A stretch of 64,000 bases of DNA from Paenibacillus sp. V4I3 (GTDB lineage Bacteria > Bacillota > Bacilli > Paenibacillales > NBRC-103111). The stretch lies in assembly GCF_030817215.1 (NCBI RefSeq), contig NZ_JAUSZA010000001.1, positions 4,500,501 through 4,564,500 on the forward strand, given 5' to 3'. The notes beneath the pieces are model-generated. The model saw nothing but the letters and a program-made list of their open reading frames with translations, was not told where the DNA came from and searched no databases. The translations under genes and the position numbers were made by a program. Positions 43,510-51,715 of this stretch are shown here, in pieces; position 1 is the stretch's first letter, and every line of letters begins with the position of its first letter.

Positions 43510-44276
43510 TGAAACAGCATCGCTGGTTCAAAGCGGGGTGGCCACCAATTGTTGTGGTCATCCTTCTGCTGCTTTTATGGCAGCTTGCCGTGACTTGGGG
43601 AGGTACAGCAAGCTGGCTGCTGCCTAGTCCGCTCAAAATATGGAAAGACGGCACTACGGATATGCCCAGAGTATGGATGCACACATTTGCCACACTGCGT
43701 TTGATGTTGATTGGGTTTAGTGTTGGTGTAACAGGCGGCGTGATTGTTGCTAGCTGCTTACATCGTGTGCCTGCGTTAAAGGCTGGTTTTTACCCGCTCC
43801 TTATTTTATCTCAAAATGTCCCGACCATTGCACTGGGGCCGCTGCTTATCATTTTATTTGGTTTTGGCATTTTACCTAAAATCTTATTAATTTCACTTGT
43901 TTGTTTCTTTCCTGTGACGATGTCTACCTTGGACGGCTTTATGCAAACGGATCGCAGTATGTACAACTATATGCAGATGATCGGCGCCAGCAAACGGCAA
44001 ATCTTTTATAAATTAGAGCTGCCGCATGCTTTGCCATTTCTCTTCACGGGACTCAAAATATCGGCTACATACAGTGTGATGGGGGCCGTGATTGCCGAAT
44101 GGCTTGGTGGAGGCGTTGGATTGGGCTATTATATGATTTTGCAAAAGTCAGCGTTCCGCGCTGATCGCGAATTTGTCGCTATTCTGATGATTGTCACGCT
44201 CAGCTTACTCTTTTTCTGGCTCATCGCAGGGCTTGAGAAGCTCGTCATTCGATGGAACGCGAAACGGTCGTCTTAA
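43509..44276 (+). CDS. thiX: ABC transporter permease for thiamine precursor
   Basis: A 255-residue ABC permease of the SsuC/TauC/ThiX type, with six membrane helices and the ATPase-contact loop YMQMIGASKRQIFYKLELPHALP near residue 160. ATG overlaps the stop of the MTH1187-family gene. Together with thiY and thiZ it completes an importer for a thiamine precursor. Confidence 0.87.
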   Translation: MKQHRWFKAGWPPIVVVILLLLLWQLAVTWGGTASWLLPSPLKIWKDGTTDMPRVWMHTFATLRLMLIGFSVGVTGGVIVASCLHRVPALKAGFYPLLILSQNVPTIALGPLLIILFGFGILPKILLISLVCFFPVTMSTLDGFMQTDRSMYNYMQMIGASKRQIFYKLELPHALPFLFTGLKISATYSVMGAVIAEWLGGGVGLGYYMILQKSAFRADREFVAILMIVTLSLLFFWLIAGLEKLVIRWNAKRSS

Positions 44277-44294
44277 GAAAGGGGAGATGAGTTC

Positions 44295-45071
44295 ATGAGT
44301 AAATTAGAACTTAGAGGCATTCATCAAACGTTCCCTGGTAAAAAACAGCGCGTATCCGTGCTTGCGGATATTTCTTTACATGTTAAAGAGGGGGAGTTCG
44401 TTTCACTTATCGGCCCATCAGGTAGCGGAAAGAGCACCCTTTTTCACATTATTGGCGGGCTAGTAAAACCTTCTTCAGGAGAGGTATGGCTGGATGGCAT
44501 TAATGTGACCGGCTCTAAAGGCCTAATCTCTTACATGCCGCAGCAGCCTGCCTTGTTTCCTTGGCGTTCTATTGAGTCCAACGTAGCACTTGCTCAGGAA
44601 GTTGCAGGAGAAACGCGAACAGACGCGCTAGCCAAAGCAAGGGAATGGCTGCCCAAGGTTGGACTAGGTGGCTATGAGCAAGAGCTTCCGCATGTACTTT
44701 CAGGAGGGATGCAGCAGCGTGTTTCTTTTCTGCGAGCATTGCTTAGTCCACAGGAACTTATGTGTCTGGATGAGCCGTTCGGCTCCTTAGACGCACTTAC
44801 TCGGCAAGACATGCAGGCATGGCTGCTTAATATATGGGAACAGAATAAGCGCTCCATTCTATTTGTGACGCATAGCATTGAAGAAGCGCTGTTTCTATCC
44901 GATCGTATCTATGTACTCTCTAACAAACCTGCGAAGATCATAGAAGAGCTGGCTATTCCGTTTGCAAGGCCGCGTCAGGAGTCCGTTATGCTTGAACCGA
45001 AATTTCAAGAGCTTCGTCAGTTTATTCAAGGGCTCTTGCGTCAGGAGATTACGTATGATAAAAGCCATTGA
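44295..45071 (+). CDS. thiZ: ABC transporter ATPase for thiamine precursor
   Basis: A 258-residue ABC ATPase: Walker A GPSGSGKSTLFHII, Q-loop MPQQPALFPWR, signature LSGGMQQRVSFLRALL, Walker B LMCLDEPFGSLD and H-loop VTHSIEEAL, all typical of the ThiZ/SsuB class. GGGGAGATG before ATG 44295; its end overlaps the TatD-like gene by 17 bases. Confidence 0.88.
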   Translation: MSKLELRGIHQTFPGKKQRVSVLADISLHVKEGEFVSLIGPSGSGKSTLFHIIGGLVKPSSGEVWLDGINVTGSKGLISYMPQQPALFPWRSIESNVALAQEVAGETRTDALAKAREWLPKVGLGGYEQELPHVLSGGMQQRVSFLRALLSPQELMCLDEPFGSLDALTRQDMQAWLLNIWEQNKRSILFVTHSIEEALFLSDRIYVLSNKPAKIIEELAIPFARPRQESVMLEPKFQELRQFIQGLLRQEITYDKSH

Positions 45072-45861
45072 TGCTCATATTCATCTCGATATGTACACGG
45101 AAACTGCTGCAAGAACTCTGTTAGCGGAATTAGCTGAGTGCCACGTTGAGGCACTTATAGCAGTGTCGAGGCACCTGGACTCCTGTAAGGCAACAGAGCG
45201 GCTGTTAATGCAAGCCCCAGAGCAAGTTTTTGCCGCCTATGGTTATCATCCTGAACAAGAGCTGCCTACGGAAAATCAGTTGAATGATTTAATCGAATGG
45301 ATTCGGGAGCATTCGTCTAGCATGGTCGCTGTAGGTGAAATTGGTTTGCCTTATTATATGAGGCTGGAAGCTGAATCTGCGGGGCTTGTCTTTGAACTAG
45401 CTCCTTATATTGCATTGATTGAGAGCTTCTTGAAGCTAGCTGCGGATTTGGATAAACCGGTTGTTTTGCACGCTGTGTACGAAGATGCTGACGTTGTGTG
45501 CGACTTACTTGAGAAGCATGGTATTAAAAAGGCGCATTTTCACTGGTTCAAAGGGTCACATTCAACGGTGAAGCGAATGATTCAAGCAGGCTACTACATT
45601 TCCATAACACCGGATGTTGTCTATGAAGAAGAAATACGCACACTTGTTCGCGTGTATCCGATTACGCAGCTAATGGTCGAAACGGATGGCCCATGGCCTT
45701 TCGAAGGCCCCTTTGAAGGGCAGCAGACGCATCCGCGTATGATCCATGCTGTCATTGAACAGATAGCTCTTCTAAAAGGACTATCAGTGGAAGAAGCAGC
45801 ACATTCGCTTTTGTCTAATACCAAACAATTCTACGGTATTCCTTCACTTCGCTTATTCTAA
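45055..45861 (+). CDS. TatD-family metal-dependent hydrolase in the thiamine operon
   Basis: A 268-residue TIM-barrel hydrolase of the TatD family. Metal ligands visible: DAHIHLDMY at residues 5-13, the bridging Glu in VGEIGLPYY near 101, HAVYEDADVV near 140, AHFHWFKGS near 162 and ETDGPWPFEG near 208. TatD proteins are nucleases or cyclic phosphodiester/amidohydrolases. A copy embedded in a TPP-controlled salvage operon may hydrolyse a thiamine breakdown product (for example deformylate or cleave an amide), but that is inference. ATG 45055 with CAGGAG lies inside the end of thiZ. Confidence 0.8.
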   Translation: MIKAIDAHIHLDMYTETAARTLLAELAECHVEALIAVSRHLDSCKATERLLMQAPEQVFAAYGYHPEQELPTENQLNDLIEWIREHSSSMVAVGEIGLPYYMRLEAESAGLVFELAPYIALIESFLKLAADLDKPVVLHAVYEDADVVCDLLEKHGIKKAHFHWFKGSHSTVKRMIQAGYYISITPDVVYEEEIRTLVRVYPITQLMVETDGPWPFEGPFEGQQTHPRMIHAVIEQIALLKGLSVEEAAHSLLSNTKQFYGIPSLRLF

Positions 45862-45947
45862 TTAAATCTAACTGGACATCTATTCGTATAGGTTTTATAA
45901 TAATGCAGAACACATGTTCGATTTTCGAGATAAGGTGAGTGTTTAAA

Positions 45948-46502
45948 ATGACTATTAGATGCGGTTGGGTTAATGAAGATCCGTTATATATCGATTACCA
46001 TGATCATGAATGGGGGGTTCCTGTCCATGATGATCGCCATTTGTTCGAGATGCTTAATCTGGAAGGCGCACAAGCGGGACTTAGCTGGTATACGATTCTG
46101 AAGAAGAGAGAGGGCTACCGTGAAGCGTTCGATGGGTTTGATCCGCTGCTTATTGTGAATTATGACGATAAGAAGCTGAACGAACTTCTTGAGAATTCAG
46201 GGATCGTACGCAATCGCTTGAAAATAGCGTCTGTTGTTCAGAATGCGAAAGCCTTTCTAAAGGTACAAGAAGAGTTTAGCACGTTTGATTCCTATATTTG
46301 GGGGTTCGTTGGCGGGAAGCCAATCAACAATAACTGGACGGATATGAGTCAGGTGCCTGCCACGACGGAAATCTCGGATGCTATGAGCAAAGATTTAAAA
46401 AAACGCGGATTTAAGTTCGTAGGTTCGACGATTTGTTATGCTTATATGCAAGCGGTTGGCATGGTGAATGATCACAACCAAACTTGTTTTCGATATAAAT
46501 AG
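45948..46502 (+). CDS. tag: DNA-3-methyladenine glycosylase I
   Basis: A 184-residue helix-hairpin-helix glycosylase that excises 3-methyladenine from alkylated DNA. Family features: RCGWVNEDPLYIDYHDHEWG with the zinc-ligand Cys and His, EGAQAGLSWYTILKKREGYR, FVGGKPINNNW, and the C-terminal zinc motif NDHNQTCF. Length and zinc ligands match Tag. AAGGTGAG before ATG 45948 decides over a GTG at 45939. Followed by a strong terminator. Confidence 0.95.
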   Translation: MTIRCGWVNEDPLYIDYHDHEWGVPVHDDRHLFEMLNLEGAQAGLSWYTILKKREGYREAFDGFDPLLIVNYDDKKLNELLENSGIVRNRLKIASVVQNAKAFLKVQEEFSTFDSYIWGFVGGKPINNNWTDMSQVPATTEISDAMSKDLKKRGFKFVGSTICYAYMQAVGMVNDHNQTCFRYK

Positions 46503-46541
46503 CTGTTCATGACACAAAAGTTCCTTAGTACCAAAAGCATT

Positions 46542-46586
46542 GGGAGGGTACAAAGTCTTCAAAGACTTTGTAATCCTCCCTTTTTT
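46542..46586 (+). terminator. rho-independent terminator
   Basis: GGGAGG...CAAAGTCTT and AAGACTTTG...CCTCCC form a long stem followed by TTTTTT. Confidence 0.9.
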
Positions 46587-46683
46587 AATTTCCAATATTT
46601 TGAATGGATGCTACAATGGAAGGTGCGATGCGATGGAAAAGTTAATTGAAATACCAATTTAAGCTTTAACTGGGGGCAGATGA

Positions 46684-47208
46684 ATGATAATAACTTATTC
46701 ACTGAATCAAGAAGATTTTTGGGAATATTTGCTTTCAATGAAAAAAATCAGATTTAAGAAATCAATTAAAAAGATGACTATATACACTATTGTTTTATCC
46801 ATTATCACCACAGTCCTTTTTTATAGAGAAGAATATCCTTTGATTTTTATTGAAATTATGATTTTTGCGATTTATATTCCAATATTTTTTTACAATAGAA
46901 GTATATTAAAAAAACGCGTTATGAATAGATTCCAAGAGGGAGATGGCATACTTGGTGAGCATACAATTGAAATATTAGAGGATGGATTCAGGGAAAGTAC
47001 ATTAATAAATGACTCTTTTCATAGGTGGATAGGGGTTGAAACCATTGACTCAAATGTGGATTTTATAGTGATTATGTTAAAGAATAGTACATTTTTATTA
47101 ATCCCAAAGAAGAGTGCATTTAGTTCAATAGAGGACGCTATAAATTTTGAACAATGTATTAAGAACCTTTTTAATAAGAACATCAATACAAATAAGAATA
47201 ATAAATAA
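46684..47208 (+). CDS. YcxB-like membrane protein
   Basis: A 174-residue protein with two central membrane spans (about residues 34-49 and 53-71) after a basic N-terminal helix, then a soluble part with GDGILGEHTIEILEDGFRES and STFLLIPKKSAF, the pattern of YcxB-like proteins. Function unknown. Codon usage is markedly AT-rich compared with neighbours, as is the following gene, suggesting acquisition from elsewhere. GGGGGCAGATGA before the ATG. Confidence 0.65.
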   Translation: MIITYSLNQEDFWEYLLSMKKIRFKKSIKKMTIYTIVLSIITTVLFYREEYPLIFIEIMIFAIYIPIFFYNRSILKKRVMNRFQEGDGILGEHTIEILEDGFRESTLINDSFHRWIGVETIDSNVDFIVIMLKNSTFLLIPKKSAFSSIEDAINFEQCIKNLFNKNINTNKNNK

Positions 47209-47285
47209 ATGTTTAGAAGTCTCGAAGAGGCATTAACGCTGCAAAAATATTAAAGACTAAAACACCTATTATGGGAGGTTAATTC

Positions 47286-47966
47286 ATGGGAGTCGAATGG
47301 TATGACATGATCGCTAGAAGAAATGGTGGCTATAAAAACAATGCCGTATATACTATTGAGGGAATTTCAGCGGAGCAGATATTTGAAGAAAGACTAATGA
47401 ATATGATAACTAATTTCAATTCAGTCTTAGATGCTGGGTGCGGTCATGGAGATTTTACACTAAAGGTGTCGAGACATGCTAAATCGATAATAGGATTTGA
47501 CAACTCAGTTGAAATGATAAAGATAGCTGAGTCAATTTTAGAAGAAAGTAAAGTGAAAAATGTAAGATTTGTATGCGCTACGACTAAGACAGACTTACCT
47601 TTTAGTGATGGACAATTTGATTTAATTTATGACAGAAGAGGACCAACATCTATATTAAATCATAGTAGAATACTTTTTTCTGGAGGTACAGTATTCGGAA
47701 TTCACTCAGGAGCATTGGAAACTGTTAAAGACAGATTAAATAGTAATGGATTTATAAACATTGAAATTGAAGAATTTAATAGTGCGATTATCTTTTTCCC
47801 AAGTGAGATTGAATTTGCTAAATTTATTTCAGGAATACCTGGAAATCCCGATTATACGACTCCAGAGTTAAAAAAGGAATTAGAATTAAGGATTCAAGAG
47901 AATATTATAAACGGAAAACTTGGATTGAAAGAATATAAATACATATGGAAAGCTAAAAAACCTTAA
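47286..47966 (+). CDS. class I SAM-dependent methyltransferase
   Basis: A 226-residue methyltransferase with the Rossmann motif VLDAGCGHGDFTLKVS near residue 48, a GFDNSVEMIKIAE acidic motif II near 75, and a LPFSDGQFDLIYDRR motif IV region. No target-specific domain can be recognised; small-molecule or rRNA substrates are both possible. AT-rich like the preceding gene. TGGGAGG precedes ATG 47286. Confidence 0.75.
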   Translation: MGVEWYDMIARRNGGYKNNAVYTIEGISAEQIFEERLMNMITNFNSVLDAGCGHGDFTLKVSRHAKSIIGFDNSVEMIKIAESILEESKVKNVRFVCATTKTDLPFSDGQFDLIYDRRGPTSILNHSRILFSGGTVFGIHSGALETVKDRLNSNGFINIEIEEFNSAIIFFPSEIEFAKFISGIPGNPDYTTPELKKELELRIQENIINGKLGLKEYKYIWKAKKP

Positions 47967-47989
47967 TTTTGTTAGTAAAATCGAAAAAG

Positions 47990-48182
47990 GCACCACATCC
48001 TCTAACAACGGTGTTCCCGCTGAGGGGCAAAACGCGCATTGGTCTGCAATAGGGATTTCGAGAAAGATAATTCTGCAGACAACCCTGCATTGGCGAAGTC
48101 CGTAGGACCCGGTAGCAAGCTGCCTTAATTCACGAATGCACATGACATCACATAACACCGTAGAGACCAGTAGCAATAAAGA
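47990..48182 (+). ncRNA. candidate structured RNA, 6S-like
   Basis: A gene-free stretch of about 190 bases that folds on paper into the 6S RNA plan. A closing stem pairs CGGTGTT (48009-48015) with AACACCG (48154-48160); an apical stem pairs GTCTGCA (48042-48048) with TGCAGAC (48074-48080); the 3' side of the central bubble holds the mini-hairpins GTCC-GTA-GGAC and GGTAG-CAAG-CTGCC followed by TTAATTCACGAATGCACAT. The 3' part resembles the GCCUUAA...ACACAUUCACC region of known 6S RNA. A strong terminator follows at 48184. 6S RNA mimics an open promoter and binds SigA-RNA polymerase. No clear promoter was found; a long untranslated 3' region of the methyltransferase gene remains possible. Confidence 0.45.
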
Positions 48183-48183
48183 G

Positions 48184-48230
48184 AAAAGGCCATCTGATAG
48201 GACGATCGTCCAAATCAGATGGCCTTTTTG
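48184..48230. terminator. bidirectional terminator
   Basis: AAAAGGCCATCTGAT and ATCAGATGGCCTTTTT form a perfect 11-bp core stem around a GGACGATCGTCC inner hairpin, between the RNA and the convergent minus-strand gene. Confidence 0.9.
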
Positions 48231-48238
48231 TGCTTCAA

Positions 48239-48541
48239 TCAGGCGTATTGGAGTTGCTTCTCCATTAGGTTGGTTTTAATTAAATAAATACGCTTACGAA
48301 TATAGAAGTCATATACGGCTCCAGTTAGCTCGCGAGGCTTAATGCGGTTATTTGTGTCGTTATCTATGATTGTCACCGAACCATCGTCATAAAACTTGAA
48401 CGTATAATCGGCGTAGTGGGTGTGTGCTTCGTCAAGCATGGCGTCAATCTGTCCGGGAAGAAGATGGTCAGTGTCACACAATGCCTTGTGGTACCAATAG
48501 TCTCTCTCAATAAAACGAAAATTGTGACTGGTGTTCATCAT
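48239..48541 (-). CDS. small soluble protein of unknown function
   Basis: A 100-residue protein opening MMNTSHNFRFIERDYWYHKA, acidic with many aromatic residues (YADYTFKFYDDGSVTIIDND), and a C-terminal RKRIYLIKTNLMEKQLQYA helix. No known motif recognised. GAGGAGG with 8-base spacing precedes the first ATG. Stands alone between a terminator and ypdA. Confidence 0.6.
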   Translation of the reverse strand: MMNTSHNFRFIERDYWYHKALCDTDHLLPGQIDAMLDEAHTHYADYTFKFYDDGSVTIIDNDTNNRIKPRELTGAVYDFYIRKRIYLIKTNLMEKQLQYA

Positions 48542-48650
48542 GTTAACAACCTCCTCATCTAATTGGAACGTTTGTTCTTGTTTTCATTATAGCAAACAAA
48601 TGTTCGTAATGGAAGAGGAATCTATGAAAAATGGGAAATATTTTCATATG

Positions 48651-48682
48651 AAAAAACCTCCAATCAATTGGATTGGAGGCTC
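48651..48682 (-). terminator. terminator overlapping the ypdA end
   Basis: CCTCCAATC-AATT-GATTGGAGG stem followed on the minus strand by a T-run (TTTTTTC). The stem includes the last codons of ypdA. Confidence 0.75.
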
Positions 48683-49653
48683 GTTCTGGAAACGATATGC
48701 TTCGTGATTGCCAGACCATGCATACGACCTGTTTCAATGAAAATTTCGTTCGCATCATATTTAGATGAAGCGACAACACCAGCTACATATAAACCTGGGA
48801 TGTTCGTTTCCATCGTGTCTGGTTGAACAAGAGGAGCGTTGGTTTCTTCGTGAAATTGTACACCGATGGAAGTCAGAAGTCCACGATCCGGTCGAAATCC
48901 GGTTAGGGCAAGTACGAAGTCATTGTCTAAAGTGACGTGTTCGGTTGCTTTTCGCACAATAATGGTATGCTCATCAATGCGTTCAACTTGGGAATCGAAC
49001 CACATGTGAATACGGCCTTTATTTACCATACTTTCAAATATCGGACGAACCCACGGTTTAATGTTGGCTGAGAAGTCCTTGCCGCGGTAAACCACCGTAA
49101 CTTCAGCACCAACTCTAAGCAAATCCATAGCGGCATCGACCGCGGAGTTGTTTCCGCCAATAACGGCTACTTTTGCCCCTGCATAAGGATGGGCTTCTTT
49201 ATAATAATGCGTTGTCTTTGGCAGTTCTTCACCGGGAATACCGAGCAAATTAGGATGATCAAAGTAGCCCGTAGCTACGATGACATTGCGCGTGTTATAT
49301 GCGGCTTTCTTTCCGAATTGATCCTCCGTATGTACAGTAAATCCCGTCTCTAATCGTTCGATAGAAACAACTTCCTCATAGGATTGAATTCGCAGCTGTT
49401 CTCTACGCGCAACCTCTCTGTAGTAGACTAAAGCTTCTTGGCGATATGGCTTTTCATGAGGTGTTGTGAATGGATAACCGCCAATTTCTAACAGCTCTGG
49501 CGTGCTGAAAAACTGTAAATAGGTTGGATATAAATAAATGGCATTTACGATGCAGCTTTTTTCTATAAGTAAAGGTGAAAGGCCTTCGCGCTGTAAGGCG
49601 ATAGCGGCTGACAATCCGCAAGGACCCGCACCAATAACGATGACATGTTCCAA
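48664..49653 (-). CDS. ypdA: YpdA-type bacillithiol disulfide reductase
   Basis: A 329-residue flavoprotein of the YpdA family, which reduces oxidised bacillithiol with NADPH in low-GC Gram-positives. Two Rossmann nucleotide loops: GAGPCGLSAAIALQ at the N-terminus for FAD (with the conserved Cys in that loop) and AVIGGNNSAVDAAMDLLR near residue 168 for NADPH; a GLYVAGVVAS block near 293 ends the flavin domain. TTG start at 49653 is supported by GGGGAGG; longer open reading to 49746 lacks a site. Presence of this enzyme is consistent with bacillithiol use. Confidence 0.88.
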   Translation of the reverse strand: MEHVIVIGAGPCGLSAAIALQREGLSPLLIEKSCIVNAIYLYPTYLQFFSTPELLEIGGYPFTTPHEKPYRQEALVYYREVARREQLRIQSYEEVVSIERLETGFTVHTEDQFGKKAAYNTRNVIVATGYFDHPNLLGIPGEELPKTTHYYKEAHPYAGAKVAVIGGNNSAVDAAMDLLRVGAEVTVVYRGKDFSANIKPWVRPIFESMVNKGRIHMWFDSQVERIDEHTIIVRKATEHVTLDNDFVLALTGFRPDRGLLTSIGVQFHEETNAPLVQPDTMETNIPGLYVAGVVASSKYDANEIFIETGRMHGLAITKHIVSRTSLQSN

Positions 49654-49797
49654 TGTGACAACCTCCCCAAAGACTAAATACTCATTCCATAGTATCGCAA
49701 AGCTGAGGGAGATGCCAAGTTGCGCAAAGCAAAAAAGAGCAGACAACTACCCCATTGATGTAGGAAATAGTAGGCTGCTCTGAATCTAAGAAGACCT

Positions 49798-49974
49798 TTA
49801 CTTCTGATTCAATTGTTGTTCTTCGTTACCTTCGCTAATGTCGTCCTTGGCAATGTTGATAGGTGTCGTGTCAGGTGCATTTTCTAATGTGTCGTTAACG
49901 AAAGCCATATCTTGATTTTTCGCATTCATATTCGTTGTGCCTTTGTATTTGCCTCTATGCTTCTCGTTTTCCAT
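49798..49974 (-). CDS. small hydrophilic protein, 58 residues
   Basis: GAAAGGAAG precedes ATG 49974. The product is polar and acidic, beginning MENEKHRGKYKGTTNMNAKN and ending EEQQLNQK, with a probably disordered chain of Asn, Asp and Thr. It resembles small spore or stress proteins without matching one I know. Sits 144 bases upstream of ypdA on the same strand, so it may share its transcript. Confidence 0.55.
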   Translation of the reverse strand: MENEKHRGKYKGTTNMNAKNQDMAFVNDTLENAPDTTPINIAKDDISEGNEEQQLNQK

Positions 49975-50126
49975 GTCGTTCTTCCTTTCAAGGGCAGTTT
50001 AACGTTCAGCTTTAACGTGTACAGTTGTGGTTGTTTTTATTCTCCATAAATAGGAAAGTTAATGAAAGCAATGAAAGCTGGGCGTCGTCTAGTAGAGTAG
50101 ATGAATTGTGTAAGGGATGGTGGAAT

Positions 50127-51063
50127 ATGATTCAAGAGCTTATGAAAAGATTGGCAGCAGCCAAAGAAAATGGCCGCTTGCAAGCAGTTTGGTCGGCCCG
50201 GTTAGCGGATTTAGAACAGAATGGAGTAAATCAAAAGATCATATTGTCATTTGGGAAGAACAGCTCATCAAAGAAAAAAGAGATGTAGAAAAATTGAAAA
50301 CTCACAGCTTTACCAGCTTTCTGTATGATTTAATGAACAAGAAAGCAGAGAAACTGTTGAGGAACAAGAACTGCTGGAATTGAAATTTAGATATAATGAA
50401 GCTGTTCGTCGAAGGGATAATCTTTTGCAAGAGATACAAGAGATGCGGAATAAGCTCCATTCCGTGCGATTTTGGGACATAGAAGTGGTAGATCTGACTC
50501 TCCGAATTGAATCTTATATTCATGCTAATGACTCTGGGAAGAGCAGGCAGCTGCGGGAGCTCTCTGAACGGATAGCTCAGTTTCAATTACAAACCAAAGA
50601 GCTTAAAGAGGCGTTAAGTGTAGGGGAATCGGTCGTGGAACATTTGCAATTAGCAGCTGAATCACTTCGTTCTGCACGCAATTGGGGTGCTTATGATATG
50701 CTCGGCGGCGGTATGCTGTCTACGCATATCAAACACGGCAAAATTGATGAAGCCATAGATCATGTGCGCACTGCACAGAGTAGTCTAAGCCGTTTTGAAA
50801 AGGAGCTTAAGGATGTTGGTGTGACTTTATTCATAGCTAGCCATATTAGCGGATTTCTCAAATTCTCAGATTACTTCTTTGACGGATTATTAACCGACTG
50901 GTTGGTTCAAGGTAAGATTCACGAAACTTCCAAACAAGTTGAAGATAAATCAATGGAAGTGAATCGACTGTGTAATGAGTTAGAGCAAGCTTTAAGCAAG
51001 GCGGAGTCGGGTATGGAAGAAGTAAAGAGGTTGTATAGTTCGTTGATACAAAATCCGCTATAA
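50127..51063 (+). pseudogene. coiled-coil protein gene with two frameshifts
   Basis: Three overlapping frames join into one coiled-coil protein of about 310 residues. The ATG at 50127 (AAGGGATGG upstream) starts MIQELMKRLAAAKENGRL and leads to RLADLEQ; the frame then shifts to EWSKSKDHIVIWEEQLIKE, and after about 50330 to VEEQELLELKFRYNEAVRRRD, which continues to a stop at 51063. Restoring one G near 50219 repairs the first break. The C-terminal 227-residue part alone is open and could be a shorter gene, but has no convincing start. No family recognised; helical throughout, with a hydrophobic patch around FIASHISGFLKFSDYFF. Confidence 0.55.
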
Positions 51064-51101
51064 TGGATAGAAAGATGGAGAAAAAAGGAGAAGAGAGACC
51101 T

Positions 51102-51410
51102 ATGATTCAGGCAAGTATCAAACATATGGTTGTATTTAATTTACACGCAGGAAAAGATACGCTGGAAGCAGAACAATTTCTAAAAAGCAGTGCTCAAGAA
51201 CTTGCGGCAATACCTGGGGTTGAGCAATTTGAAGTGTTTCGTCAAGTTAGCACAAAGACAGATTATGATTATGGGTTTTCAATGGTATTTGCAGATAGAG
51301 CGGCATATGAAGCTTACAATGTTCATCCGGTACATACTCATTATGTTGCGGAACGTTGGGTAAAAGAAGTAAGTCGGTTTCAAGAAATCGATTTGACTAT
51401 TTTTGAGTGA
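51102..51410 (+). CDS. Dabb (stress-response A/B barrel) domain protein
   Basis: A 102-residue alpha-beta barrel protein of the Dabb family: SIKHMVVFNLHAGKD opening, IPGVEQFEVFRQVSTKTDYDYGFSM, and AYNVHPVHTHYVAERW. Members are dimeric and act in diverse small-molecule reactions or stress; role here unknown. AAAGGAGAAG before ATG 51102; start codon upstream at 51063 is an extension without a better site. Ten bases before the DUF2164 gene. Confidence 0.8.
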   Translation: MIQASIKHMVVFNLHAGKDTLEAEQFLKSSAQELAAIPGVEQFEVFRQVSTKTDYDYGFSMVFADRAAYEAYNVHPVHTHYVAERWVKEVSRFQEIDLTIFE

Positions 51411-51419
51411 GGTACTCTT

Positions 51420-51677
51420 ATGAAACCATTGAAATTAGCGAAAGAAGAGAAGGAATTGTTGATTGAGGATTTGCAAGGCCATCTGGAGTTGGACCATAAT
51501 ATTGAATTAGGACGGTTGGCCTCAGAACAATTAATCGATTATATGCTTCAACAATTGGCTGCGCCTATTTATAACCAGGCTATAGAAGATGCTGGCAAGA
51601 CATTGATGGAAAGAATGAGTTCATTGGAAGAAGACCTCTATGCCATGAAAATGACGAAAAAAACAACACGAAGGTAG
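51420..51677 (+). CDS. DUF2164 family protein
   Basis: An 85-residue all-helical protein matching DUF2164: EEKELLIEDLQGHLELDHNI, LASEQLIDYMLQQLAAPIYN, then a SSLEEDLYAMK tail. Function of the family is unknown. Co-oriented and closely spaced with the Dabb gene (10 bases), so likely one operon. Confidence 0.75.
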   Translation: MKPLKLAKEEKELLIEDLQGHLELDHNIELGRLASEQLIDYMLQQLAAPIYNQAIEDAGKTLMERMSSLEEDLYAMKMTKKTTRR

Positions 51678-51715
51678 CAGTACATAGAAGGTTCTGAGGG
51701 GAGAACACAAATAAT

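Noticed and set aside
47886..48176. 96-codon minus-strand frame across the candidate RNA
   Set aside because: No ribosome binding site, no family, and the region shows stem pairing instead of codon-like structure.
50025..50126. Upstream extension of the coiled-coil gene
   Set aside because: The ATG at 50127 has its own good ribosome binding site and the extension is not helical or family-like.
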